A program made the position numbers and the translations under genes. DNA of 64,000 nucleotides, from NCBI RefSeq assembly GCF_000143415.4, contig NW_003314351.1, positions 121,490-185,489 of the forward strand. The letters are read 5' to 3'. Below the pieces are notes generated by a model that worked only from the letters and a program-made list of their open reading frames with translations, searched no databases and was not told the origin of the DNA. This document shows positions 12,600-22,815 of the stretch, in pieces; within the stretch, counting starts at the first letter, position 1, and each line of letters opens with the position of its first letter. This DNA is from Selaginella moellendorffii (taxonomy: Eukaryota > Streptophyta > Lycopodiopsida > Selaginellales > Selaginellaceae).

Positions 12600-14480
12600 T
12601 CTTCAGAGGGAAAAGAAAAATTTGCCATGAAAAACATTAGGGAGAATGATGGCTTATCAAAAGTACTTTTGCAAAGGACTCTCATGCAGGCAATGATCCT
12701 CTACAAAGTTGATCCATTATTATCAACATTATTTCTCACATGTTACACTATTACATTGGGGTGGTCATGACCACAAGGAACCTCTCTTTTATGAGGTGTT
12801 CCACACTGCTAAGTACAAATGAAGGCCTTTAGCTCATGAAGCTCATATAAGAATTTACCATGCTTTGAGAATGCCCTACATATTGTGTATGCTGTTTCCC
12901 TGTAGACTTTTGCTATTTAAGTTATTGTTTATCGTGTGAGCTTACGATTGATCATGAGATGCTGCAGATTTCCAGCTGGAGATTTATCCCTGATGATTAG
13001 AAGTTGTACTGTTGTCATGTGAACAAGTCATTCCACAATCTTCGATGTTTTCTGTGAGCACTTATTATGTACCCAATTAATTCTGCCACATCAGTTCCAA
13101 ATCTAACGGTTCATGTAGGCCCAAGCATTGGTGTCGGAAGATCACGGAATGACTCGAACATGAATGGAGAATCACTCAGACTTCCAGCCTACACAACACA
13201 AGTTTTGTTTTCTAGTCTACCAGAATCCAAGCTCCATCGAAACTGGATTGCATTGTCTGGCATTGCAGGTTACTACCTCGCTCAGCACATAAAATTCTCA
13301 TGCGATAAATCCAGATGATAAAATCATCTCAAAGCTCGTCTCCTTGTGATGACACGCTGATATCAGATGGTCAACCATGTTGAGCTTCGTTTTCTTTTCC
13401 AAGAGCACAGGAAGGTAAGCTTCATACGTCTAGTTTTGGGACCACTGCATTCGAGTTCTTTTCGCTTGTCTTGGTTTTCCTTGGCCCCATAGAGTCGCTC
13501 TTTACTTTCTTGTCAAAGCAAGAGTTCTGTGAATCTCTTTGTCTTTGCATAGTCCTTTCTTTTTCCACTTGTCATTCTTATCATTTCACGAATCTGAGAT
13601 GCTTCCCGGTAGATGCAGATTTTTGGCGAGCAAATACGCGAGGAGGTCACAAGCTTTCCTAGTAGCAGCGATGAGAAACTCAATCTGCACGCCAATCTTC
13701 TACAAAACAGCCTTAGCAACCGTGAACGAGGATCAGGATGGTTTTCAAGAGAGGAACTCTTCAAAGCCTGACCACTCCAACTTCTTGAAAAGCAACTCTC
13801 TCTCCGGGAGTCAGCAGTGGATGTTCACTTGGTGCGCTCACAACGCCAGCGTCTGCAAGGATCCGGCAAAGTTTCCATCAGGTGGGACGAAGTGCTGCTG
13901 GAACAGGTTCTGCATCAACACTAGAGTGGATCCTAGCAATTGTGGAGGATGTAACAAGCCTTGCACGTATGGCTTTAGCTGCTGTCCGGGAAGTGTATAG
14001 ATTTACTCGTGATCGAAAGCACTGTCGGAGCTGCGACAATGTTTGCTCCAAGCACAGTCAGTGAGAGTTTGGGCTGTCTGGATATGCGAGCTGGGAGAAG
14101 AAGAAGGCTTCTCCAAAGTATCCCTGGTAAGCGTGAAGAACAACGTGAGAACAACACAGCGTGGTAAATTACTTGAAAGATTGGGGGAATCACTTGGAAG
14201 AAATAATGCTGGCAGATTTCCAGCCATGAACATGGATGGTCGATGAAAATTCTTATGGAATTTTAGTGCGGAATGTTATCAAGTCTGTGTAATTTTTTCT
14301 TTCTTTACAAATGCGGTCTAGAAATGCTCAGAAATTCACATTAGTCTAAAGCTTAATCGGGCGCCAAGATCAGCTGGTCCGGATTAACTATTTGCGGATT
14401 CTACCGAGCGTAAGGGGTTCTATTGCTGCTTAAGTAGAACTTTAATCTATGATCAAACAGGCGTTCTTGCGCAAAAGGTC
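12600..14480 (+). repeat. Segmental duplication, copy A (degenerate)
   Basis: This is a diverged direct copy of 20915-22500. Collinear blocks include CACGCTGCTAAGTAC-like sequence (12808 versus 21028), CATGCTTTGAGAATG (about 12860 versus 21076), GTAGACTTTTGCTAT (about 12902 versus 21107), the leader with its splice-like CACAGG(CA)AGGTAAGCTT, and the whole STIG1-like ORF with its 3' flank. The two copies lie about 8.2 kb apart in the same orientation. Confidence 0.9.
13671..14130 (+). pseudogene. STIG1-like secreted Cys-rich protein, inactivated copy
   Basis: It aligns with the intact paralogue at 21748-22251 from the MRNSIC start to the common KYPW stop. It is inactivated by several independent lesions. 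About 15 bp are lost from the signal-peptide core (the SVVLAF stretch). One G is missing near 13987, shifting the frame into TAG at 13998-14000. A separate in-frame TGA at 14062-14064 stands where the paralogue has a Cys codon. About 30 bp are lost near the C-terminus. The surviving reading frame still shows the N-terminal part of the STIG1 Cys pattern (KCCWN, NCGGCNKPC, FSCC). It is clearly a pseudogene; the upstream leader remains recognisable. Confidence 0.9.
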
Positions 14481-15120
14481 TGGGTGTCCACGATCAAATT
14501 CGAAGTGTCAAGCTAAAAAAAACTCTTTTTTCTTTCCAGGAGTTTGGCATCATTCACTGAGGAGCTGGAAACATGAGAGGGTTCTTCACGGGTCCCACAA
14601 CCATCTTGTTTGATTTTGGAGGACATGGTATAACTATGTGAGTTCTTGCAATTCTAGAGTTTGTTCTTCTTCTAACATATAGAAACTTGATCTTCCAGAG
14701 AGATTTTGGAAGCCATGCATTTGCTGGAGAACTTTGGATTTGTCTACCTATTAGCAGTTCTTTACATCCTCGTTCTCTTGATCGTGATCTCCACCCCTCT
14801 GTCTACTGGGCTTATGGTGGAAGAATCAAACACTCTCGCCATGCTGCCACCTTCGCACTGGAAGAGATTTGCAATCTTCTCCTCATACATCCATACAACT
14901 TAAGGGTTTTTCTAATTCAGTTTTACGGCAATCATTCAACGGATATTCAGAGTATATACTTAAACTAATCACCATTTTCCTTTTTATCGTTTTTTATAAA
15001 ATATTTTTTGTTTTTTGTTTCCTTTATTAATAATTTTAACAAGAAAATCTAATGAATTTATATTATTCTTCTTATTATTAAATTTAATTGGATCTTTTTT
15101 CTCCTTGAGAATCATTAAAG
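14480..15120. other. Intergenic, no supported gene
   Basis: A short plus-strand hydrophobic ORF (14706-14903) is present, preceded by possible splice sites, but it matches nothing I know and has no supported partner exon. The rest is AT-rich. I see no gene I can defend. Confidence 0.4.
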
Positions 15121-15149
15121 CTAGGAACTATGACAATTATTTTTTATTT

Positions 15150-15403
15150 TTAACAGATATTTTTATTTACAAATGAAAAATGTGTAGAACAGCTCGTCCA
15201 GCCTGAACATACATTATAAAAACTATGTTGTAAGTTATAATACTTTTTATTGTTATAGTTTAATAATAAATCAGTATGAGAAGGTCCTGTACTAGATATT
15301 GCTATATGTAATTGTCCATTATCTAATTGAACAAATCCTCCATGATTATAAGGTGTTACACACTCATCCAATATGATATTATAAGCTTCAACTATATCAT
15401 CTC
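15150..15403 (-). pseudogene. Truncated copy of the secreted ORF at 1154-1651
   Basis: The minus strand reads the same C-terminal two fifths as the ORF at 1154-1651: DDIVEAYNIILDECV, then GGFVQLDNGQLHIAISSTG, then CSGWTSC and the terminal VNKNIC. Homology stops abruptly at about 15403, where unrelated sequence (CTCAGGCAGTAACCAG on the plus strand) begins, so the 5' half including the signal peptide is missing. The stop and the sequence just 3' of it are also shared. The last three Cys are kept. Confidence 0.85.
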
Positions 15404-16335
15404 AGGCAGTAACCAGTCAATATCTCAAGTACTACGCATTTAGATAAAACCAAGTGTATAAAGTGAAAAGATCACTAAATGATTAACTTGATTTCTCTTT
15501 GAGTTGAGATAGAGGTGGATTTCAAGAATCCTCCCAAACAAGGGATTGATTTATAGCTTCATATCTTCAATTTGTGTTGATGGTGTTTGCAAAAATTAGA
15601 ATTGATCTAAAAGATTACAAGGAAGATAATAGAGAAATCTGGGAATAATAGGTATGGTATTTTTTTTCAACTGGGTATTTTAGTTTAAGTTGTAAGTGTT
15701 TTGAATTCTTGAAACTTTTTAACTGTTTTTCAAATGGTGACTTTTTTTAACCTGATGTTGTGACATTTTTTTCACCAATTTTAGTTTAAATTTTATGGTT
15801 TGTTTTCAAGTTGTATGGTTGATGAGCATTTTAGTGACAAACCATAAGTTAGAAAAGTCATATGCTCAAGTTGTTACAACTTGAAAAACCCAAATTTTAA
15901 TCCAAAGACGAGGAGAAAGCACAAAAAAAGAAGAAGATCAAGTAAGAGGATAGTACTTTAAAAGAAGTTTTCTCTATATTAGCTTCAACTTTTAGTTAAC
16001 ACTCTCTATATCATAATGAATGCCAAATGATGCAATGCATTAGCCTTAAGTCTCTTTAAAAACAAAATAGATTTAGAAGTGAGAGTTAGATTTCCTAAAA
16101 ATTACCTTAGCTTTTGTTGCTAACTAATGTTTTTGAACTGATCAAACCCTTCTAAGGCTCATTGCAATTCACCCCCCACTACTTAATCTATTACTCAAAT
16201 TCTATAGAATCATAAGTAGCTGCTTTCGCAGTTTTTATAACTCTTAGTGACTTCATAGCTTTGATTGATGATGAAACTTATTATTTTAAAATGATTTTTT
16301 TCTATTAATTCCTAAGAAGCCTGATCAACTGAATT
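15404..16335. other. AT-rich spacer, nothing recognised
   Basis: It contains no ORF of note, RNA gene or clear repeat boundary. Composition resembles the neighbouring transposon-rich DNA. Confidence 0.5.
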
Positions 16336-16339
16336 AGGA

Positions 16340-16650
16340 TCTAATTTATCATGTGTATAATCCAAAGGTTGTGGAGGATTAAACATTTGATCCTTCACAT
16401 TCTTTATTATTGAGTCATTTCTTTTTAGTAAAATCCTAAAATAAGCCTTCAACATCCCAAATTCTCTTTCGGTTGCCATCCTTATACTTGACTGAATAAA
16501 ATTCCAATACTCCTAATAATATTGAAATCCATTATTTGATAATTTGAACAGACTCAACATATATAGCTTTGGAGGATATCCTACATTGCCAACTAGTGCA
16601 TCCCTTCTAGGATATGACCGCTTGGGATTCTCTGGCCAATGGTGTTCGCA
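16340..16650 (-). mobile_element. PIF/Harbinger transposase C-terminal fragment
   Basis: Minus-strand translation reads LVGNVGYPPKLYMLSLFK, then SSIRMATEREFGMLKAYFRIL, then KNVKDQMFNPPQPLDY. The D-x-GYP region, and the R-x-x-E-R-x-F-G-x-L-K-x-x-F-R-I-L block with its catalytic Glu, are characteristic of DDE transposases of the PIF/Harbinger (HARBI1-like) superfamily. At least one stop interrupts the frame (near FQYY). No N-terminal half or terminal inverted repeats could be placed, so it is a short relic. Confidence 0.75.
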
Positions 16651-16659
16651 AACTCCAAT

Positions 16660-17920
16660 TTTCATTTTATTTTAGTCATTTAACCATGTCTTAACCACTT
16701 GAAGGAGTATCACTCACAACTTTCATCTTTATCTAACTTAAGGGGCTTGCTAACCCTTATAGTTGCTCTTAAAGCTAACCCAAGTGTTCCACATATCCAA
16801 TCCCACTATAGATACCCAAAGGTATCACTAATATACTAGTCTATTATGATAAGGCCATATCTATTCACACTTATTTTATTGATAGTCCAAAACCACTCGC
16901 ATAATAGTTCTATCTCTCCAAAACTAGACTATCTATCCATGAGTAGTCCACATTTTAACATCCTTAAGATGCCCTAAGACATGTGGAACACTATCCCCTA
17001 ATATATGTTCTTTAAGTCCCTTTTCGTTTATGGTACTGCTTGCCAACACCACCACTGGCCAAGAGCCCGAAAGGCCATTTTGTAATTCCCACTATCTTCA
17101 CCACATAACTATACCCTTGCTCACCAAACAAAAGGACCACTCTTCTTTTTTCCACGGTGTGGCATTTTGGGATGATATTTTAAAACACTGTAGCTCAATA
17201 TGAACTTTTTAGGTACTCTCCCCACCTTTTGCCTTTATGGTGCCTTAGTTATATGGCTAAAGTGAGGTTTTGATAAGCTACACAAGGTATTGAAGCAGGT
17301 AATACCACCTACACTTGAATTAAGTAAATTAACCATTCAATCTTCTAAGGGAGTTAAAGGTGGCTCTTGAATACTTCACCAAGCCACCTCACTTGTCTAT
17401 TTATATTCACTTTAACTTTGTGTTCATATTACCACCCACCATGTAAGTATAACTTTCTTTAGTCACACTAACCTTCCCTAGTCATATTAGTTCTAGTGGG
17501 GTCTTCCCCCTACTATCCCACAAGGATTTTCCAAACCCTCTAGAGTTTGGAAGATGATCGCTTTAGGATTTCATCTTCAATCTTAGTCTTGGTCTTGGTC
17601 TCGATTGTGGTCGCAATCCTAAACCCAAACTCCCTCTTGGATTCAGCATTGGACTCTATCTTGGACTTGGTCTTAGACTTGGTTTTGACACTTCCACGTA
17701 TGTGTCATGACACTTGCCATGTGTCAATCCTTCTTATATCCCTTTTTAAAGACTCATTTATCAATTGTTCATGTTTGTTCCTCGAGCACTTCTTTAGGAG
17801 TTCCATTCCTACTCTCGACTTTTCAAGTTAGAGGTATTGATCTAAATGTGTTATACTTATTAAACTTCTACTTTGGCATGACACATTTTCAGCTCCACAT
17901 TGGGGTTTAAAGATTTGTAT
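16660..17920. repeat. Long tandem repeat, unit 1
   Basis: This unit of about 1.3 kb is repeated with divergence at 18030-19445. Shared collinear landmarks include GGTACTCTCCCCACCTTTTG (17211 versus 18650), a TCACTCACAA block near its start, the ACACTTG(A/G)ATTA block, GACTCATT(C/T)AT, and the ending TTTTCAAGT(T/G)AGA then GCTCCACATTGG. Homologous landmarks are shifted by about 1.4 to 1.5 kb. No long ORF is present. Class unknown. Confidence 0.8.
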
Positions 17921-18957
17921 TTTACAATAGTCCAATCATGAAGACTTCATATCTAGCCAAAGTTGTGATCCTAGATCATACACTTTGCTAAGACAATCAT
18001 TTAGTAAAGTGGAAACTTCTTCAATTATGTAAGTGATTAAGTTTTCCATTTTACTTTAGTCAGTTAACCACACTTTTGAGTATTTGGAAGAGTCTCACTC
18101 ACAATCTCCATAAGTCTTATTCCTAACTTAGGGAATTGTTACCATAAATGTCTTCTATACCACTCTACCTTTGTATTTAGTCCAAATGCTCCATATGTCC
18201 GATCCATTATAGACACCCCAAATGTACCATTAACATACTAACCTGTTATGCTAAATTTATATTCATTTACCTTTGTTTCATTAGTAGTTCAAAATCACTT
18301 GTAACATAATCTTATTTCTCAAAGACTGGGCCATCTGTCCATGAATAGTCATCCCATAACCATAACTTAGCATCTTTAAGATGCCTAGAAATATGGAGAG
18401 CACCCTTCTTCAATATCTCTACTTTGGTCCCTACCAAATCCCTCTTCGTCCACAGCCGTACTCACCAATACTATTATTGGGTCAGGGTTCAAAGGTTTGG
18501 CAACTAAATCCTATTGACCTCTGGGACTTCCTCACCATATGACTATATCCTTGGTCACTACACAAAAAAACTATTCCTCTTTCTTTCCACAATCCGAGAC
18601 TTTAGGATAACATTTTGAAATACTATGGCGTTATATAAGCCTTATAGGTACTCTCCCCACCTTTTGCCCTTAGATGCCTAGCCATGTGGCTAGAGTGAGG
18701 TTTCGTTAAGCCATATCAAGTATCCAAGTAGGTAATGCTACCCACACTTGGATTAGGAGCATTGACCATTCAATTTCCCAAGGGATTTAAAACTGACTCT
18801 TGAACACTTCACCAAGTTACTTCACTAATCTATCTATATTCACTTTAGCTTTGAACTCCTCAATAGTTATATCATTATACACCATATGAGTGTAGCCTTT
18901 TTGGGTCATACTAGCTTTTCCTGGCTAAAATAGTTCTATTGAAGTTTAACCCCCACA

Positions 18958-19009
18958 CTCTCCATACTATACTTTTAAAACCCCTCTCCATACTATACTT
19001 TTAAAACCC
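18958..19009. repeat. Perfect 26-bp tandem duplication
   Basis: Two back-to-back identical copies begin CTCTCCATACTATAC and end TTTTAAAACCC. It lies inside unit 2 of the long tandem repeat and is absent from unit 1, so it arose after that duplication. Confidence 0.95.
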
Positions 19010-19023
19010 CTCGCAGCCTTGGA

Positions 19024-19050
19024 CCCCCCCCCCCCCCCCCCCCGGGGGGG
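19024..19050. repeat. C20G7 homopolymer junction
   Basis: Twenty C residues are followed directly by seven G residues. The matching place in unit 1 (about 17530-17560) has ordinary sequence. It is self-complementary and may be an assembly join or a replication-slippage product. Confidence 0.95.
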
Positions 19051-19445
19051 ACAATCGCTTTGGGCTTTCACACTTTGACCTATATTAGTATTTAGACTCG
19101 AATTCAGTTTTGGTCTTGGCCTCAATCTTGAACCCAGTTTTAATCTCCATCTTAGATTTGACCTCGGACTTCACTTTAAACCCCATCTCATCTCAGACTC
19201 CATCTTAAACTTGGTCATAACATTTGTATGTGTTAGTCCTTCTTATTTCCCTTTTTATAAACTCATTCATTAATCACTTTATGTTCATTCTTCGAGCACT
19301 TCATTTGGAATTCCACTCACACTCTTAACTTTTCAAGTGAGAACTTTTTGTCCAGATGTGTTATACTAATTGAACTTCCGCTTCAACCACTACCACATAA
19401 CACACTTTTGGCTCCACTTTAGGGCTTAGGGATTTGTTTCTCACA

Positions 19446-20914
19446 AATTGTAGTATTGTTGTGGTTCATTTGGAGCAATAATTGGTATATGGCTACAATT
19501 AGTAACTCCAATTATATGCAAAATCCTTCATAATATTTCAAACTTAGAAGCAAGTGATTGTAGCCTATCTTCTGATAGCTATTCAATATATAGCTTCTTC
19601 AGCTTCTCATCAATAATTTCACAAAATCACATATTAATCACTAAGTAGTTGTAAAACCAACTCCAAACTTATCTAACAATCTCTTTCAAGTTAGTATTAG
19701 TTTCCAAAATAGTGCAGCTTTTGTCTTACAAAGATTGCTTTTCTAAATCTAGTATTCTGTTTATGAAGTTTATATGCAATTATGCAGCATAGAAAGCTAG
19801 ATGTAGATCTACACATCTTTTAAATATCCTAGCACTATAAAAAATATATTAAGTGTGATCCATGAAAGTAATAGCTATTTTGTATAAGCAAACCTCTGGT
19901 AAAGCTCTTCTTTTTTTCTTCTTTACATTCTTAATAGTCGCTGCTAACATCTCCAGCTATAACTTTGCCATCAAGATATTAGTATTATTGATTTGGATAT
20001 AAATCATATTCAAGTTGTAAAATAATATTGCAACAAGAAGAAATTTCTTAGCTTTATATAAATCATGTAAGTAACTAAAGATAACGACTTAAGAAACAAT
20101 TCATAAAGATTCAAATATAAAAAAAAAATCAATAAATAAGAGTATTCTTCAATCGGTTAAAGGTCTTGGGATATTTAATATTAAACATTTTTGGGTTTGA
20201 ATAATATTGGGTTAAGTGACCTCCCAGAAAGTCCAAATTTAAAAGCTTATATTTGATATTTTGGTTGGCTAGGGGAATCACAACATATAAGATTGATATT
20301 TGGTAATTCCGTTTGGTTTGGCTAAACTCGATCCGAAAGGTAGGGTGTAAAGAGAGCAAGGCTCTTCGGAGAGTTATAAGGGCATGAACTTACAAAAAAT
20401 TATAGTTATTTACTCAAAAGATAATTTATAAGAGTTTAAATATAGAAGAAAGGAGCTTATTACTCTATTTTCCAATTGAGTAAGGTATTGGGATTTTAAA
20501 ATTAAGCATTTTTGGGTTTGAGTAATACTGGGTTAAGAGGTTTAAATATATAAAAAAAGGGCCCATGAATAAGAATACACCCCTTTTCCAATTAATTAAG
20601 GGTATATGTCCTAATAATATTGCACTTAAGTTTAAATTTAAAAACTTACAAAATGAACAAATATTATAAACTCAAATTAGTTATATGGCAAATTGAAGAT
20701 CATTTTTAGTGATAGGCTCTAATGGAATATAGACATAAGTGCAGTTTAAGCTAAGTCTTCACTTTTGTTAGGCTAATATACATTTCAAGTCATAAATTAA
20801 GTCACAAATTGCATGCTACCCAAGCACCACCTTGTCTCGAACTTGTTTGCGTGGACTCTGGATCTCTAGGATGTTGCCACGTGCCACTAATGTTAAAAAC
20901 TGACAGGTATTTTT
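19446..20914. other. AT-rich spacer with short diverged repeats
   Basis: No gene is seen. Between 20130 and 20640 a motif recurs with divergence: AATAAGAGTATTC/TTACTC, then TTGGGAT, then CATTTTTGGGTTTGA, then TA(A/C)T(A)TTGGGTTAAG (about 20135-20220, 20460-20540 and partly 20570-20630). This suggests an old local repeat array. The rest is unremarkable. Confidence 0.5.
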
Positions 20915-22500
20915 CCAGAGTAAGAGCCATGAAGAACACTTATCAAAAGTACCTTGAGATAAAAGCTAATGATCTCTTACTAGGGTGATCGATTATTATC
21001 AAATTATTTCTCGATACCCTCTCCAAGGATTCCACGCTGCTAAGTACGAAAAGCCCTTTTGCTCACTAAGCCAACCATGCTTTGAGAATGTCCTTTGTAC
21101 CACTCCTGTAGACTTTTGCTATGTAAGTTTTTGTTTATCCTATGAGCTGACGATTGATCATAAAGTGCTGAAGCTGGAGATTCAGCCGTGATGATCAGAA
21201 GTCATACTGCTGTCATGTGAACACGAATGGAGAATCACACAGACTTCTCGCCTATGAAACACGAGGTTTGTTTTCTAGTACCAGAATCCGAACTGGATTC
21301 CATTTGTTCGCCATTGCAGGTTGACTTCCTAGCAGACATAGTTCTCATGCGATGATAGAATTATCTCGGCCTCCTTGGGATGACCCGCCGATATCAGATG
21401 GTCAAATAAGATGAGCTTGGTTCGTTTTCTCTTTCCAAGAGCACAGGCAAGGTAAGCTTGAGATATGCATCTACTTATTCCATACGTCTAGTTTTTGGGA
21501 CCACCGCGTTCTTATGCTTGGCTTCGTTTGCCTTGGTTTTCCTTGGTCCCGCAGAGTCCCTCTTTACTTTCTTGTCAAAGCAAGAGTTCTGTGAACCGCT
21601 TTGTCTTTGCATAGTCCTTTCTTTTTCTGCTTGTCCTTCCCAATCGTATCATTTCACGAATCTGAGATGCTTCCCGGCAGATGCAGATTTTAGGCGAGCA
21701 AATGCGCGAGGAGGTCGTAAGCTTTCCTCGGCAGAGCAGCAGCAGCGATGAGAAACTCAATCTGCACGTCGGTGGTACTCGCTTTCATCTTCTACAACAC
21801 AGCCTTAGCAGCCGCGAACGAGGATGAGGATGGCTCTGAGAGGGACTCTCCAAAGCCCGGCCACTCCAACTTCTTGAGAAGCAACTATCTCTCCGGGAGC
21901 CAGCAGTGGCAGTTCACTTGGTGCGCTCACAATGCCAGCGTCTGCAAGGATCCGGCAAAGTTTCCATCGGGTGGGACGAAGTGCTGCTGGAACAGGTTCT
22001 GTGTCGACACTAAAGTGGATCCCAGCAACTGTGGAGGGTGTAACAAGCCTTGCACGTATGGCTTTAGCTGCTGTGCGGGGAAGTGCGTGGATTTGCTCCG
22101 CGATCGAAAGCACTGTGGGAGCTGCGACAATGTTTGCTCCAAGCACAACCAGTGCGAGTTTGGGCTGTGCGGATACGCGAGCTGGGAGAAGAAGAAGCCG
22201 AAGAACAAGATGAAGGCCTCTCCCCCGGCCTCTCCAAAGTATCCCTGGTAAGCGTGAAGAACAACGCAGCGTGGTAAGTTACTTGAAAGATTGGGGTGTA
22301 TCATCTGGAAGAAATAATGTGGCAGGATTTCCAGCCATGAACATAGAATTCGATGGATGGTCGATAAAAATTCTCGTGGACGAATTTTAGTGTGGGAATG
22401 TTATAAAGTCCGTGACATTTTTATTTTCTTTGTCTTTCTTACAAACGCGTCTGGAAATGTTCAGAAATTCACGTGCTCAATAGTCTTTGAATTGAGGGCG
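20915..22500 (+). repeat. Segmental duplication, copy B (intact gene)
   Basis: This is the direct duplicate of 12600-14480. It keeps the same order of flanking blocks, leader and STIG1-like ORF, and then the 3' region with GATTTCCAGCCATGAACAT. This copy has the open gene, so it is probably the functional one, and copy A is the decayed one. Confidence 0.9.
21748..22251 (+). CDS. STIG1-like secreted cysteine-rich protein
   Basis: A single-exon ORF of 167 codons. The first 21 residues (MRNSICTSVVLAFIFYNTAL) form a signal peptide. After an acidic, Ser-rich pro-region the protein has a dense Cys array with KCCWNRFCVD, NCGGCNKPC, FSCCAGKCVD, HCGSCDNVC and CEFGLCGY. This is the pattern of the STIG1 (stigma-specific protein 1) family, apoplastic proteins that in flowering plants influence exudate formation and pollen-tube growth. 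Here, probably in a seedless plant, the role must be other than stigma function and is unknown. The ATG was chosen because it gives the signal peptide and is shared with the dead copy at 13671. A conserved upstream region contains a splice-like CACAGGCAAGGTAAGC, so a 5'UTR intron is possible. The Lys/Pro-rich tail is partly missing in the pseudogene. Confidence 0.85.
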   Translation: MRNSICTSVVLAFIFYNTALAAANEDEDGSERDSPKPGHSNFLRSNYLSGSQQWQFTWCAHNASVCKDPAKFPSGGTKCCWNRFCVDTKVDPSNCGGCNKPCTYGFSCCAGKCVDLLRDRKHCGSCDNVCSKHNQCEFGLCGYASWEKKKPKNKMKASPPASPKYPW

Positions 22501-22815
22501 CTGGTCCGGATTAAAGATTTGCGGAAAAGTAGAACTTTAATCTGTGATCAAACGGCATAAGGTCTGGAGCCATTGTTCCATGCAAGCTCATTGCGAGCTC
22601 TTTCTGGTGCTCGAGCTGCTTGCTGCTGCTCCACACGCGATTGGAGAGTGGTTTGTTGTTTAAATTCACAATGTTAATTGTTAATGTTGTCAAGACATGA
22701 AGAACTGGAGATTGGCCTGGAGATTCTTTCTCTGCTACTACCCATAATGTTTAATTTTTATATATGGAGGGAGATTCGCCTTAAAATCCAGCAATGCCTC
22801 CACCACTTATACATA
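22501..22815. other. 3' intergenic between convergent STIG1-like and kinase-fold genes
   Basis: This short stretch is shared by the 3' ends of two convergent genes. I see no ORF, RNA or repeat of note. Confidence 0.6.

Larger units (their letters stand above)
18030..19445. repeat. Long tandem repeat, unit 2
   Basis: This is the second copy of the unit at 16660-17920, in the same orientation and separated from it by only about 100 bp. It differs by indels, a 26-bp internal duplication (18958-19009) and a C20G7 homopolymer tract (19024-19050). The short gap between copies argues for a tandem duplication and against two LTRs flanking an internal retrotransposon region. Confidence 0.8.

Noticed and set aside
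16660..19445. LTR retrotransposon interpretation of the two long repeats
   Set aside because: The copies are almost adjacent, with no gag/pol or primer-binding site between them.
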